From: Hypomesus transpacificus | Taxonomy: Eukaryota; Chordata; Actinopteri; Osmeriformes; Osmeridae | Direction of reading: 5' to 3' | Assembly (NCBI RefSeq): GCF_021917145.1 | Contig: NC_061074.1 | Coordinates: forward strand, 279,092-343,091 | Length of the DNA stretch: 64,000 nt | Shown here: one piece after another, positions 1 to 11,319 of the stretch | Position numbering within the stretch: the first letter of the stretch is position 1 | How the letters are laid out: the number at the start of each line of letters is the position of its first letter | Program-made: the position numbers and the translations under genes | Notes under the pieces: model-generated | The model's database searches: none | The model's input: only the letters and a program-made list of their open reading frames with translations | Told to the model about the DNA's origin: nothing

Positions 1-2
1 GG

Positions 3-3000
3 TCTGGGTCGGCTGAGGACGATATGTCAGCATGGGTAATGACGTCCTCCACTGAACCAGATCTGCAATTGGTATCTCATGACAAGGCCCCTGCCTCCTC
101 CTCCCCCTCCTCCCCCTTTTCCCCCTTCTTACGGTCCTCTCCTGTTTCCCCCTCCTCTATCTTCTCCTCTTCACCTGTTTCTCCTGTCTCCCCCTCCTCC
201 CCCATCTCTACCTCCTCCCCTGTCCCTCCAGACTCCACCTCCTCCCCTGTCTCCCCTTCCTCTTTTGTCTTCCTCATCCCCATCTCCCCCTCCTCCCCCG
301 TCTCCCCCTCCTCTATCATCCCCCTCTCCTCTACCATCCTCCCCTCCTCTACCATCCCCCCCTCCTCTCCCATCTCCCCCTCCTCCCCCGTCTCCCCCTC
401 CTCTACCATCTCCCCCACCTCCCCCATCCCCCCCTCCTCTACCATCCCCCCCACCTCCCCCATCCCCCCCTCCTCTACCATCCCCCCCTCCTCCCCCATC
501 CCCCACTCCTCTCCCATCTCCCCCTCCTCCCACGTCCCCCCCCTCCTCTACCATCCCCCCCTCCTCTGCCATCTCTCCCGCCGTCTCCTCCGTCTCATCC
601 GTCTCCCACCTCTCCCATGTCCCTCCCCCCTTCCCCGTCTCTCCCTCCTCCACCCTCCCGGCCGGCGTTGTACCAGTGATGAACAGCGTCTCAGGGCGTG
701 GGGCTCAGCCATCCTCGTCATCGGTCGCAGGGAAGGGCTCTGGAGGGCAGCTTGACCCTTCGACTGATAACCGCAATCAAAGCATCTCAGAGTCTATCAC
801 TCTGGGGACGAGACCAGGGCAGGGGGCTTCGGCACTCTCTGCCCACCCCCGCCCCGTCATCATCGATAACCTCGTGGGCTTGCGTGACAAGGAGGACAAA
901 CGAGAGCAAAACGCACATGAAAAAGGGGTCACGGAACTGGAAAGAAACAAGCACCTGCCGAGTGGAACGGAATCCATCTCAGGCGCTGACAGAAAGGACG
1001 TCTTCCTGGCGGCAAAGAGCGTGACTAACATGTGCCTCACCTGCCAGCGAGACAAAACACCAGGATATCCTGAGAAGGATCCGGAACTGCCCTTGTCATT
1101 AGCCCCAGGTTTTCTCCTCCGCCCTGGGGGAAGGGTGGGGGCGCTGCCTGACGCCACCCCTCATTACACACCTCCCCCGCCTCAATCATTTACAGCAGAG
1201 ACAGCGAGAAATGACGTGAAAGAGAAAGCCAAGTTAAAAGACAGTGAAAATGTCACGACGACTGTGTCAGATAGCTCTGTAAATGTCATCGCCGGACTGA
1301 GCTATTATCAGATGACGTCTTCCTCCGTTCACTCCTCCACTGCTGTTGAAGGGAGCCTCACTGGCAGGCCTCGTTCTGGGAGAGGAGGAAGAGAAGCAGA
1401 AACTGACACCTCGATAAACACGCCAGTCACAGCGCAGGTGAACCATCAGACAGTTCACAGGCAGGCTGATCCCACTCAGTCTTCCGGTCAAATGCTTTTA
1501 TCAGCAAACAGCTCGCCTTATCGTCTCCAAAAGCCATTTCCCACTGTATCCGTCCCTCTGACAGACAGAGAAGGGTGGACGTCGAAAGCGACGGTAGACC
1601 CCGGAGGCCAGTCACAGCTGACATCTGGGAATGAGACAAAGCACTCTCTCATTCCCAGCCACGCCACTGTCAAACGGCCGGCTGTGTCGCTTGGGCTGCG
1701 CCATTCCTCTCTCACAAACCACTCACTGTTGCGAGTCAACGCACAAAGAACATCCGACAAGTCATTGATGCACGCGAGGGTAGATTCTAAAGATGAGGCA
1801 GAATCGGGTCCCGGAGCTAGACGACATCTGAACCGTACAATAGTGACTGGCAGTATTGAACCTAATGACATCTCTGCCGGATCAATGACCATTACAGATG
1901 CACCCGTTTCATTCCAGACCGTCTCAAACCACACCCGTGACATAATCAACACATCCATCCTCTCCAACCAGATCGACAAATCACCTCAGACTGTGAGAAC
2001 GCCATCGATCCAGACTGCAACTGCGTCCGCGCCCTCCCGCTCTGGGCCTCCGACCACGCCCCCCACCGCCCTATCCACAGCAAGTCCACCTCCAACATCT
2101 TTGATGTCTGTATCGAGTGTCTCTGATGGCCTGCCAGCTGAACCGGGCTCCTTGCCCTTATCGACGTCTCCTCAGAGGCCCTCCACGTTCCAGCTGGCCT
2201 CTGAAACCACGACGAGATCTGCATCAGAGAGAGAGCGCCCTCAGACAACTGTCAGCGCAGATGTACTAGCTGAGCCGCCCCAGAGTCCTGACAGTGTAAA
2301 CAGAGTGTTGAAACAGACAGGGCCTTCTCCTGGTGCATCCCCCTCGCCTTCTGAGCCTCCTCCTGGTGCATCCCCCTCGCCCTCTGAACCTCCTCCTGGT
2401 GCATCCCCCTCGCCCTCACAGCCTCCTCCTGGTGCATCCCCCTCGCCCTCTGAGCCTCCTCCTGGTGCATCCCCCTCGCCCTCAGAGCCTCCTCCTGGTG
2501 CATCCCCCTCGCCCTCACAGCCTCCTCCTGGTGCATCCCCCTCGCCCTCAGAGCCTCCTCCTGGTGCATCCCCCTCGCCCTCAGAGCCTCCTCCTGGTGC
2601 ATCCCCCTCGCCCTCACAGCCTCCTCCTGGTCCATCCCCCTCGCCTTCTGAGCCTCCTCCTGGTGCATCCCCCTCGCCCTCAGAGCGTCCTCCTGGTGCA
2701 TCCCCCTCGCCCTCAGAGCCACCTCCTGGTGCATCCCCCTCGCCCTCTGAGCCTCCTCCTGGTGCATCCCCCTCGCCCTCAGAGCCTCCTCCTGGTGCAT
2801 CCCCCTCGCCCTCAGAGCCTCCTCCTGGTGCATCCCCCTCGCCCGCACAGACCACCGCAGAGGAACGCTCTCAGTCGTCATCGGAGAGGGGAGCGTCGGG
2901 CTCTTTGATGACTCTGGCTTCAGTAGTCAGACGGGAGCCGCTGCTCGACAGTGCTACCTCCGCAATAACAATGAGGCCGCAGAAGTTGCCGGTTGAAAGG

Positions 3001-6000
3001 CCGACGCACAAACGGCTTTCAGAAAGCTACGGGAGCATGAAATCACGATGCACGGCGATGCCAAATGAAGGCCCTCTTCTGAGTCGTTTGAAAGCCACAA
3101 CTTGGCCTGTGGTGAATCAGGATGTGAACAACTCCAGAGAGTTGCAGATGAAGCAAACTCTGAAGCGGAGAGATAACGACAGACTGGACACCTGCTCACA
3201 GACCTCCGTGCCTGGGAAGGAGGAGAGAGAGAGCAGGAGCGAGGAGGAGAGAGAGACTAGTGGAGATGGGGAGAGGGAGAGCAGGAGAGAGGAGGAGAGA
3301 GAGAGTATGAGAGTGGAGGAGAGAGAGAGCATGAGAGAGGAGGAGAGAGAGAGTATGAGAGAGGATGAGAGAGAGACTAGTGGAGATGGGGAGAGGGAGA
3401 GCAGGAGAGAGAAGGGAGAAACTAGAGAGGACACAGGGAGCGGGCAAGAAGAGGAGAGAGAGACCAGGGGAGAGGAGGATGGAAAGATCATAGGAGGGGA
3501 AGAGACACAGGCCACCAAGAAAGATAAGATGAGCGGACAGGAGGAAAAAGAAACTGAGAGAGAGGAAGAAAGGCCTATGAAAGACTTCCTAAAGGAGGAC
3601 AAATTCAGTCAAGAGGAGGACAAACCAGATATCCAGATAAATGAGGAGACAGAAAACAGCAGGGTGGAAGAGATAGAGCAAACCAAAAAGAAAGGAGAGA
3701 TGAAAGGAGAGATGAGAGGAGAGAGGGGAAGGGAAAGCAGCGGGCGACAGGATCAAGAGGAATCCAGGAGAGAGGAGGAGGCCAGGAGCGATGAAGAGAA
3801 ACAAGAAGCACCCCAAGGTGTTCTTCTAGATATTAGACAGCCCCGCTACTCTGAAGCAGCAGACAGAGATGAACATCACTCGGCGACACACATATCTCCC
3901 TCTCCCTTTTTAATTAAGCAATTGGGAGCGACCGAGCACAGACGCATTCATAAGAGTGAGGGTGTCTCCCAATCAATGGAAGAGGAAAATAGGTTACTCT
4001 CCAGCCAAACCGTCAACCATGGAACAGATGAACTGGCTCTCCATACAACTCTTAGCCAAAAACTCTCAAGGATGTTTTTTTCCTCAGTACTCCCACCACC
4101 TGATAAAACTGAACCATATTACTCTCTCCATAACCCGGAATCTTCCAAGCATGTTTCCACGGTTCCAACGGCAAATATCCAGCCAGAAAAGTCATCTGCA
4201 CACACCCTGACCGCCTTTCCAAGCATGGTCACAGGCGCTCAAACCCCAATCAGTAAATTTAATGTAGCTTTTCATGAAAAACCAAACCTGCAGTTTCCCC
4301 GAGAGAGTCTCCATGTGGTTAAATCAGGCTTTTCTGTACGTGACGGTGTTGATAATCTGTACCCCTCCTCTACCCCGAGGCGAGTTATCACAGCTGGACC
4401 TTCAAGTGCTCAGGCTCGTTTTGCAGTGAAAACGTCTTCTCACAGACTATCCATTATTCAACGTGCTTCACATAAACTGCACCAGTTTAGCAGCTCAATG
4501 TCAACCCGAAACAACGTCTCTCCAACGCTCTCACCCGCCAGAGAGGAAGCTCATCGGACGCCTGTCAGTCTGACTGAACGTGGGTTTGACCTGATAGCGG
4601 GGGACCTCGCGACCTCTACCCCGACCGTCGTGTCGAGGAGGCGCCCCCTCCCTTCTCCCGCCAGGGCGGAGACAGATAATAACTCATCAGAACGCCCACA
4701 CGCAGACAAGGCCTCGACCTCAGGGGCCTCTGAACCTGTCCCAGCTTCCCCTGCTGTTCCTCCTCCATCTCTTCCTGCCTCCCCTTCACTGCCACCCCCC
4801 CACCAAGGACACACTGCCCTTCCATTACCCCACACCCGCAGTCTTTATCCAGAGGGGGAGGAGAGAGAGGCCGCAAGAGAGAAGGAAAGAGAGCACGGTG
4901 GCGAGGGGGAGGGTGATACAATAAAGATGGAGGGGAATGTCAAAAGTGAAGAGAAGAGAAGACAAGAGGAAAGAGAGACCGTTAAAGATGACAAGAGAGA
5001 GGAGCAGAGAGAGTCCAGACCAGAGCAGAGAGAAGCCGGCAGTGAGGAGAGGAGAGAAAAAAAGAGGGAAATGAGCAGCGAGGAGAGAGAGGAGAGGGAG
5101 ACCAGTCAAGAACAAGAGAAGGAGACCAGCGGAGATGAAGGGAGGAAAATGGAGGAGAGGAGGGTGGAGGAGAGAGACACCAAAGGCGAGCAAGGACACC
5201 CTGCCCCTGAGATATCTCACTCCAACAGGGAGCCTCCTGCCCCACTTTTCTCATTCACACACGCACAGAACACACCGCATTCAGATGCCTTGCATGCCTC
5301 TCAAGATAACGAGCCGCTCCTTTCACAAGCTCCTGCGGGGCCAGAAGTGAAGAGAGAGCAATTTGCACTCTGCACCACACCTCCACCCCCTCCCCCTTCT
5401 CTCAAACATCTAACGCCTTCTGTGCCATTGTTAGCAGGTGACAACTCAGCTCACAGCCACCACAGTGGGGACATAACAAGCCCACGACCTGATAAGAGGG
5501 CCGGGAGGACTCTAATCCAACCATCCCTCCTGCCACCAACCACTAATTACATTGCCCAGTCTCAGCACACATCACCAGCTTCAGGTCCTACCAGTCTTGC
5601 TTCAGCACAGAGAGACTCTGAAACTAAACATTACAGCTTCCCAAGTCGTTCTTCTCTCATGGATCCAGCGGTTCTGAATGTCCAGGAGACCGGTGAAGGT
5701 GAGAAACTGGAGATCAGTGAAACTGAACGTACTGAAGAGGGAGAGAACCTTACATTGCAGAGAGCTGAGGAACTGGAACGCCAATGGCCCTCTCACGACC
5801 TTGAGGAACAGAAGAACCTGTCCTCTAGTGTGACTGCTCCTGTACAGGCCCCTGGTACTCCTGGTCCAGAGCACCTGCAGAACATTCGTCTTGCTCGCCA
5901 CTCTACTACCAGCGAGAACACTGTGGAGCCACCCAACACGGATGAACCTGACCATAACGACCACCAACCTTCAGACAGCCTTATAATAGAGTCCCCTGGG

Positions 6001-6977
6001 GGAAATGAACAGGCCGCAGCTATAATGCAGACCATAGACGAGTCTAACAACCAATACCTCCAACCTCCAGACAGTCTTATAGTACAGAATCTTAGTGATG
6101 AAAAACTGCCTGTTTTGCAGATTTTAGGTGGTGAGTTTGATAACCAAAACCTCCAACTCTTACACAGTCCTGCAGAAAACATTCCTGGCATTGATGAACG
6201 TGTTATGACCTTGTGGCACACCACTGATGAACCTGACCACAATGACCAAGAGAGTCCTGGTGTGAAGGAATTTGATAAAAAGTTGTTGCTGGAGATGAAT
6301 GAGACTAGACAGAAGCTAGCTGGGGAGAACCTATCCCTACTGACAGCAGAAAAACCTGATCGTGAAGACCAATACAGTCTCTTCTCAGGGGAAGCCCATG
6401 TTGTCCTGAGAAGTCGTGAGATAGACCATACCCAGACTGTCCTGAGGACCCAAAGTGGGACTGAGCATAATAATATACATGGAAATACTTCTGCAGTTCA
6501 GATTACTGACCACAAAATGCACTCCACTGAGGAGATATCTGCAGTTCTGACCAGTAATGGAACTGACCAATTTCTAACCTCTAACAAAACTGACCATCTT
6601 TTGACCATTACTGGAACTGGCCAATTTCTAACCATTGAGGGCCAGACTCCTACCACAGGAGAGAAAGGCACATCTGGAGAAACCACAACAACTAGCTCCA
6701 GGTCTGAATCTGAAGCAACGGTTTCTGCTGTGTCTGGTGGGTGGATTGAATGGCAGTCAGACATGAATGTAAAGGCAACTGGACCAGCAGGACTTGACCC
6801 AGGAGCAGGACTTGACCCAGGAGCAGGACTTGACCCAGGACCAGGACTTGGCCAAGATGCAGGACTACAACTAGGCCTAGACCCAGAAACAGAACTAAGA
6901 CTTGACCCTGAATTGGAGCCAGGACCATCCAGACTTCACCAGAGAAGGAGCCTCATTTCTGAAGCTTTTCTCACAGG
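3..6977 (+). CDS. Giant Pro/Ser/Thr-rich exon of the ZP gene
   Basis: Open coding sequence of about 7 kb. Bases 3 to about 540 are open in one frame, which starts with non-repetitive acidic sequence and then SSPVSP/SSTIPPSS repeats. From about 545 to 6978 a second frame is open and continues the same kind of repeat, so a one-base offset is likely in the C run at 536-543. Contents in order: P/S repeat (90-660), S/T-rich unique sequence, 11-residue PPPGASPSPSE repeats (2323-2850), Glu/Arg-rich polyampholyte (3210-3800 and again 4855-5190), S/T-rich sequence with NxS/T sites, and LDPGAG repeats (6787-6850). The donor GT at 6978-6979 comes just before an in-frame TGA. Splicing to 7451 keeps the frame, so the TGA is intronic. 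The ATG at 79 is in the frame I consider wrong for the 5' part, so it is not taken as the start. Confidence 0.75.
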
Positions 6978-9900
6978 GTGATTATTACATTGACCATCAA
7001 AATTTGCCTAAAGTAGTAATGATTTCACACAATATTTACAATTATATTAAGCATTTATTCAATGGTACTGTAATTATGTAACAAATATATACAATACTGA
7101 AGGATATAATATGCTTTAAATCAGCTGTCTTCAACCCTGGTCCACAAGGACCCCTTGCCCTGCATGTTTTAGATGTTTCCCTGCTCCAACTCAACTCATT
7201 CATATGAATGGGTTGTTATCAAGCACTGCAGAAGCCTGATAACAAGCATTCATCTGGATTTGGTGTAATGGAGCAGGGAAACATGTTAAACATGCAGGGG
7301 TCCCTGTGGACCAGGGTTGAAGACCACTGCTAGAAGTAACTTGTTTGATCCGATTCTCTGATTTGCCAATTGATTGGTTCATTGATTAGTCGCTTGACAT
7401 GTTGATTGATTGGCTGCTTTATGGGTAGATTGACTGTAATCTATTTTCAGCTCGACAGAAATCTCAGATGATCTATGTGGTAGTGGAAACTACAGTGTAG
7501 AGATGACCCTAGGCCTGGAGAGAGACGTCCCTTTTAACGCCCAGCAGAGGCTGCAGAGGATCCAGTCCTATCCCAGGGGAAGGAGCTGTCACCTGGGGAC
7601 CTGGTGCCTGTAGACTCCATCCTCCAGCCTGGAGACCCAGTCCCAGCCCTGGGGAAACTCCGTGTGGTCATCAGGATGAAGAGCAACGACAGCCAGGTCC
7701 ACATGGAGGTCACCTCCTGCTGTCTATCTCCCTCTGCCCAGCTCTACCTCCCCAACTCCACTTGCTGCATGGTCTCCAGGTACCCTCACTATGGCCCTAA
7801 ATCCCTAGGGGGAATATTTCACTGAACTAAGGACAAAGTTACAAGGATTTTACAATTAAAACTTTAATTGGAATGGTTATAATGTCTGGAGATTATGTAA
7901 TGAATGCCCTGTGTTAGAGTTATGCATATTACGACCATATAATGTACAGTAGAATTATAGTCTAAGCAATCAGTGGCAAGATATTCTTAGATCCACTTGA
8001 TGATTACATAAGATGATTACATAAAAGCACACCTGAAAGTTTTCAAACCCTTTTCTGACTCAAAAATTTACCATTCAACCAAAAGGCACATTCTAATGGC
8101 CTGAGCAACATATTTGACTTCCTTTTAACAAGATTGTGCTTCCAAACCAACAGCTTGAATGATGTTCTTTAAGCATTGAATTTGGCTGATCTAGAACTTC
8201 ATGATAAAAATCTGTAAACCGTTATTGATTAAACGATCTGTTACACCCCCACCCCCTCGCCCTCCCTAAACCCCCAATGCTGAGAATCCCCAGGCCAAAC
8301 TGTCACCAGTTGCAAAATCTCAGTCAACACCATTGTGTCCCTACAATCAAATTGATCCTGCTTGGGACAGGATAGCGACATGCCTGTTTGTGGAGAAAGA
8401 GGGAGAGAGGCACAGTTCAACTTTTCTGCCTGCTAAATGGAAAGCTTTGCCTGAGGCTGAGGCCCTTATCTCCAGGAGTCAGCAACACCGAAATGGGCAG
8501 CAAATGAAACATCCCCCAAAACATCTCCCCCATATCCCAGCGTAAAGAAAAATCCCCCTATCCTCGCCTTTTCCACCTAATGGGAATGAGCTCTTTAGCT
8601 GTCTACTACCTCCACCTCCATCGGAACAGAGCAACAAATTCTATTTAGAGGTAAGAGGAAGTGTCGACAGTGAAGACCGATGCATTTTTTTTTCATGCAT
8701 TTCTGGACCTACTTTAACGGGTGGAATCAAGGCTTGATTCCAAGGCTTGTCAGGCTGTTCTCGGGTCTGTCTTCCCACTGTTCTGCTCCGGGTCGGTCTG
8801 GGCTGTGCTGCTGACAGGGCGCTTCCACCGTCCAGGTCCTGATGATGGATGAATCCCGATCATGTATGCAGTTGCTGAGTTAGACAGCCTTTAGCCCAGC
8901 ATCACCTCCTAGTCTTCAAATAATCTCAGCCTCCCCTTTGGTGAAAAACCATCTAATTCACCTTGCAGGTCAGCGAGGGTACAGACAGGATGTGCAACTT
9001 TCTAACTTTAGTTAGTAAGATTTGCAGTTCATGCTGACACATCTTGGCTGTAGCAGGGTTTGTATATGAGTGTTGGAGGGGGGGTCCTATGGGATTTTCT
9101 AATGACTAATTCAACAATAGAACACTAGAAGCGTTTCATGTTTTGTGGAGGTTTGATGCAGTTTGAAGTGCCTGATGTTGCTGTTATGGATCATGGAATT
9201 AGTGGAACATTCCGACCTTTGATGCGTGATGTACTATACATGGTGTGGCCAACATCATAACAGTGTTCAAGTGTTCTTTTTATATAGATGCTACAGATGT
9301 TAGTTCAAAGTCAACTTCTATGAGTCGCACCACTCTTCTATTCTGTTCTGTTCTACTCTTTCCCCTCTCCTCCTCTCTCCTCTCCTCTCTGCCTCTCCTC
9401 CTCTCTCCTCTCCTTGCTCCTCCTCTCCTCCTTTCTCCTCCTCTCTCATCCTCTCTTCCTCTCTCCTCTCTCTCCTCTCCTCCTCTCTCTCCTCTCCTCT
9501 CCTCCCCTCCTCTCTGTCCTTCTCTCCTCACCTCCTCTCTCCTCTCCTCCTCTCTCCTCTCTCCTCTCCTCCTCTCTCCTCCTCTCTCTTCTCCTCTCTT
9601 CTCCTCCTCTCTCTTTCCTCTCCTCTCCTCCTCTCCTCCCCTCTCATCTCTTCTCTCTCTCCTCTCCTCCTCTCCTCCTCTCCTCTCTCATCTCCTCTCC
9701 TCTTTTCCTCTTTCATCTCCTCTCTCTCTCCTCTCGTCCTCTCCTCCTCTCCTCTCTAATCTCCTTTCCTCATCTCCTCTCCTCTTTTCCTCTCTCATCT
9801 CCTCTCTCTCCTCCTCTCTCCTCTCCAGAGCTCCGGTGTGTACCCGTCTGCTTCCCTCTGCTGTCTCCACCTCCACCAGCTTCTCCATCAGCCTGTTCCA

Positions 9901-11319
9901 GCTCGTCCACTACTCTGTGACCTACCTGCACTGTGACCTCCTCGTGTGCCCCAGGAACTGCAGCGACTGTGAGAGGGTGAGACAACAAGGGAGGTTTACT
10001 GCCATGTGCTAATGCATTGACAGTGAGAGGGTGAACCTGTAATCCCTAATGGGCCATTGGCAGACTGACTGAGTGAATATGCAATGCTGCTGACATCTGC
10101 TTTAGAGGGTTAGGGACTGTGGAACTGTAGGGATTGTGAGATGGTGAGATTTGTTCTGGGGGACTGTAGAGATTGTGAGAGGGTGAGACAGGGTCTAGTG
10201 GGCTGTAGAGATTGTGAGAGGGTGAGACAGGTGTGGAGGAACCAATCTGAGTGGGTGAGAGTGAGACAGCGACACAGAGCAAAAGAGCAAGAAGGATAAG
10301 TAGAAAAAAGTGCAGGAGACAACAGTCATTATCCCTCTTGGTGGAGGTTCTTGGGAATAGAAGCGATATCTCATACAGTCTCTCTGCTGCCATTGAGTGC
10401 TTGTTTATATGATGAAAACTCAGCCATATCTAAGGGGCCAGGGGGATTACTACGCCTTACACCCTGGAAATCCATTCCACCACTAGCAGTCTGTGGGGTG
10501 TTAAAGTATCTTCTCCCTTCTAACTCTATCAAACAGAAGCACGAGCCAGGGAGGGAAGTATGTTTTGGACATATTTATGGGGGATGAATGATAGTCATTA
10601 TGTGTATTACTCCACAACACAGCCTGTACCCCAAGAGATTGCCAAGATTCATCCTCTTCCAAGAAACTAATTACGGCTTATCTACTCCATCGTTTTTCAT
10701 ACACATGAGCATAGAAACATCCTGTGGGTGTTTGTGTGCTGTACGTGTGTGCATGTGCGTGTGTGTGTGTATATGTGTGCGCATGTGTGTAAATGTGTTT
10801 GTGGCTGCAGAACTGCATCCAGCAAAGAGATCCCTCCTCATCCTCATTGGGTCCAGAAGCTATCTCGACCAATCGGAGGAACCATATCTCCTTCGGTCCC
10901 ATGATGAAAGGAGCACAGAACTCGACCTTCGCTCAGGAGATGGGTAGAGTCCCCCCGCTTGCCTCTAAAACGATGTGATCGGGGGATTCCCTGACTGTCG
11001 GAGAGTCAACTACGAAATGACTGGTCAGACAGTTCTGTGTTTGTATCACTGTCAGCTTGACTATGGTTCGATCGTCCACTCTAATATAATTGTCTGTCTG
11101 TCTATCTGTCTATCTATCCATCCATCTATTTTTTAATGTTCTGCAGAGCCAGTGGATCTGCAGTTAGTTCTGGTGGTGGTGGGCCTGGTGGTGGCTGGTT
11201 CTCTGGTGACCCTGACCCTGCTGTTGGTGTGGCTGGCCCACAAGCAGAGGAGGCAGAGGCTGGTGGACCCAGAAACCGGGCCTCGCTGTGGATGCCTCCG
11301 CACTGCAGACCTACTGTGA
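3..11319 (+). CDS. Mucin-like ZP-C domain transmembrane protein (partial, 5' end outside window)
   Basis: Gene model of five exons: 3-6977 (open at the left edge), 7451-7779, 9829-9976, 10811-10943 and 11147-11319 (stop TGA). Every junction has GT-AG ends, and the phases agree (2/2, 2/2, 0/0, 1/1) once a one-base problem in exon 7451-7779 is allowed for. Order of parts: a huge Pro/Ser/Thr-rich ectodomain with tandem repeats, a ZP-C-like module with paired cysteines, a dibasic site followed by a hydrophobic patch (HISFGPMM), one transmembrane helix, and a tail of about 25 residues. The layout (ZP-C then TM near the C-terminus) resembles the betaglycan/endoglin (TGFBR3, TGFBR3L) family, but I cannot assign an orthologue. 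Inferred to be a type I cell-surface or shed glycoprotein. It lies 5.4 kb upstream of ankk1 on the same strand. Confidence 0.72.
90..660 (+). repeat. C/T-rich imperfect coding minisatellite
   Basis: Long run of CCCCCTCCTC/ACCATCC units, with registers of 9, 18 and 27 bases, coding SSP[IV]SPSS and SSTIPPSS in the frame I favour. It is strongly strand-asymmetric (C/T on +) and is the most likely place for length errors. Confidence 0.85.
2323..2850 (+). repeat. 33-bp coding minisatellite, 16 copies
   Basis: Unit of 33 bases coding an 11-residue repeat (consensus PPPGASPSPSE). Sixteen copies can be counted. Copies 1-9 follow an E-E-Q pattern at the last position (three 99-bp higher-order units). 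Copies 10 and 11 carry Pro-for-Ala and Arg-for-Pro changes, and the last copy diverges. Confidence 0.92.
6787..6850 (+). repeat. 18-bp coding tandem repeat
   Basis: Three near-identical 18-base units coding LDPGAG, with degenerate continuations to about 6920. They lie at the 3' end of the giant exon. Confidence 0.85.
6978..7450 (+). other. ZP gene intron 1 (AT-rich, carries a MITE)
   Basis: GT at 6978-6979, AG at 7449-7450. No coding signal. Holds the hAT-like MITE at 7122-7329. Confidence 0.7.
7122..7329. mobile_element. hAT-like MITE with inverted repeats
   Basis: Imperfect terminal inverted repeats of about 65 bases. The left end begins CAGCTGTCTTCAACCCTGG and the right end, read on the opposite strand, begins CAGTGGTCTTCAACCCTGG, the CAGTGGTC type typical of hAT elements. 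The central part is AT-rich and non-coding. The flanking octamers CTTTAAAT and CTAGAAGT agree at five of eight positions, so any 8-bp target duplication has decayed. Confidence 0.75.
7451..7779 (+). CDS. ZP-C-like module, first exon (contains a frame break)
   Basis: Acceptor TTTTCAG at 7444-7450, donor AG|GTACCC after 7779. The 5' part reads in the frame set by the upstream exon (DDLCGSGNYSVEMTLGLERD) and meets TAG at 7609-7611. The 3' part reads in another frame (LVPVDSILQPGD, then VHMEVTSCCLSPS and STCCMVSR), which is the frame that joins correctly to the next exon. The second frame is closed upstream by TAA near 7530, so the shift lies between about 7532 and 7608. The exon is 329 bases; 330 would satisfy both junction phases. 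This is either an assembly or sequencing indel or a real lesion. The Cys-rich end matches the region of ZP-C domains that carries the first paired cysteines. Confidence 0.6.
7780..9828 (+). other. ZP gene intron 2
   Basis: About 2 kb without coding signal. The last 470 bases are a nearly pure C/T tract; the rest looks like unique non-coding DNA. Confidence 0.65.
9355..9828 (+). repeat. Long polypyrimidine (CTCCT)n tract ending at a splice acceptor
   Basis: About 470 bases of CTCCT/CTCTC units almost free of purines, running directly into the CAG acceptor of the exon at 9829. Open frames seen in it on both strands are low-complexity artefacts. Confidence 0.9.
9829..9976 (+). CDS. ZP-C-like module, second exon
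   Basis: Acceptor CTCTCCAG at the end of a pyrimidine tract of about 470 bases, donor AGG|GTGAGA. It encodes the segment with VTYLHCDLLVCPRNCSDC, which is the typical ZP-C pattern of a beta-strand, then 'LHC', then 'VC', then closely spaced cysteines. Enters in phase 2 and leaves in phase 0. Confidence 0.72.
10811..10943 (+). CDS. ZP gene exon with cleavage site and hydrophobic patch
   Basis: Acceptor GGCTGCAG, donor ATGG|GTAGAG, phase 0 in and phase 1 out. It encodes a Ser-rich linker, a dibasic Arg-Arg, then HISFGPMMKG. In ZP proteins a basic cleavage site followed by a short hydrophobic patch precedes the membrane anchor, and this exon sits exactly there. Confidence 0.65.
11147..11319 (+). 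CDS. ZP gene terminal exon: transmembrane helix and short tail
   Basis: Acceptor TTCTGCAG, phase 1. It encodes about 27 hydrophobic residues rich in Leu/Val (LQLVLVVVGLVVAGSL and onward), a basic stop-transfer stretch (HKQRRQR) and a cytoplasmic tail of about 25 residues with two cysteines, ending with TGA at 11317-11319. Type I membrane topology is inferred. Confidence 0.72.

Noticed and set aside
77..653. Long minus-strand open frames rich in Gly/Glu opposite the ZP repeat
   Set aside because: They arise from the C/T-rich repeat on the other strand and have no gene-like composition or start context.
2241..2908. Additional open frames on both strands across the 33-bp repeat (about 190-209 codons)
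   Set aside because: A stop-free unit of 33 bases stays open in several frames. The upstream and downstream coding frame supports only one.
9245..10012. 255-codon open frame of Ser/Leu/Pro starting at 9245
   Set aside because: It is read-through of the intronic pyrimidine tract into the real exon at 9829; only the last 148 bases are supported by splice signals and ZP similarity.
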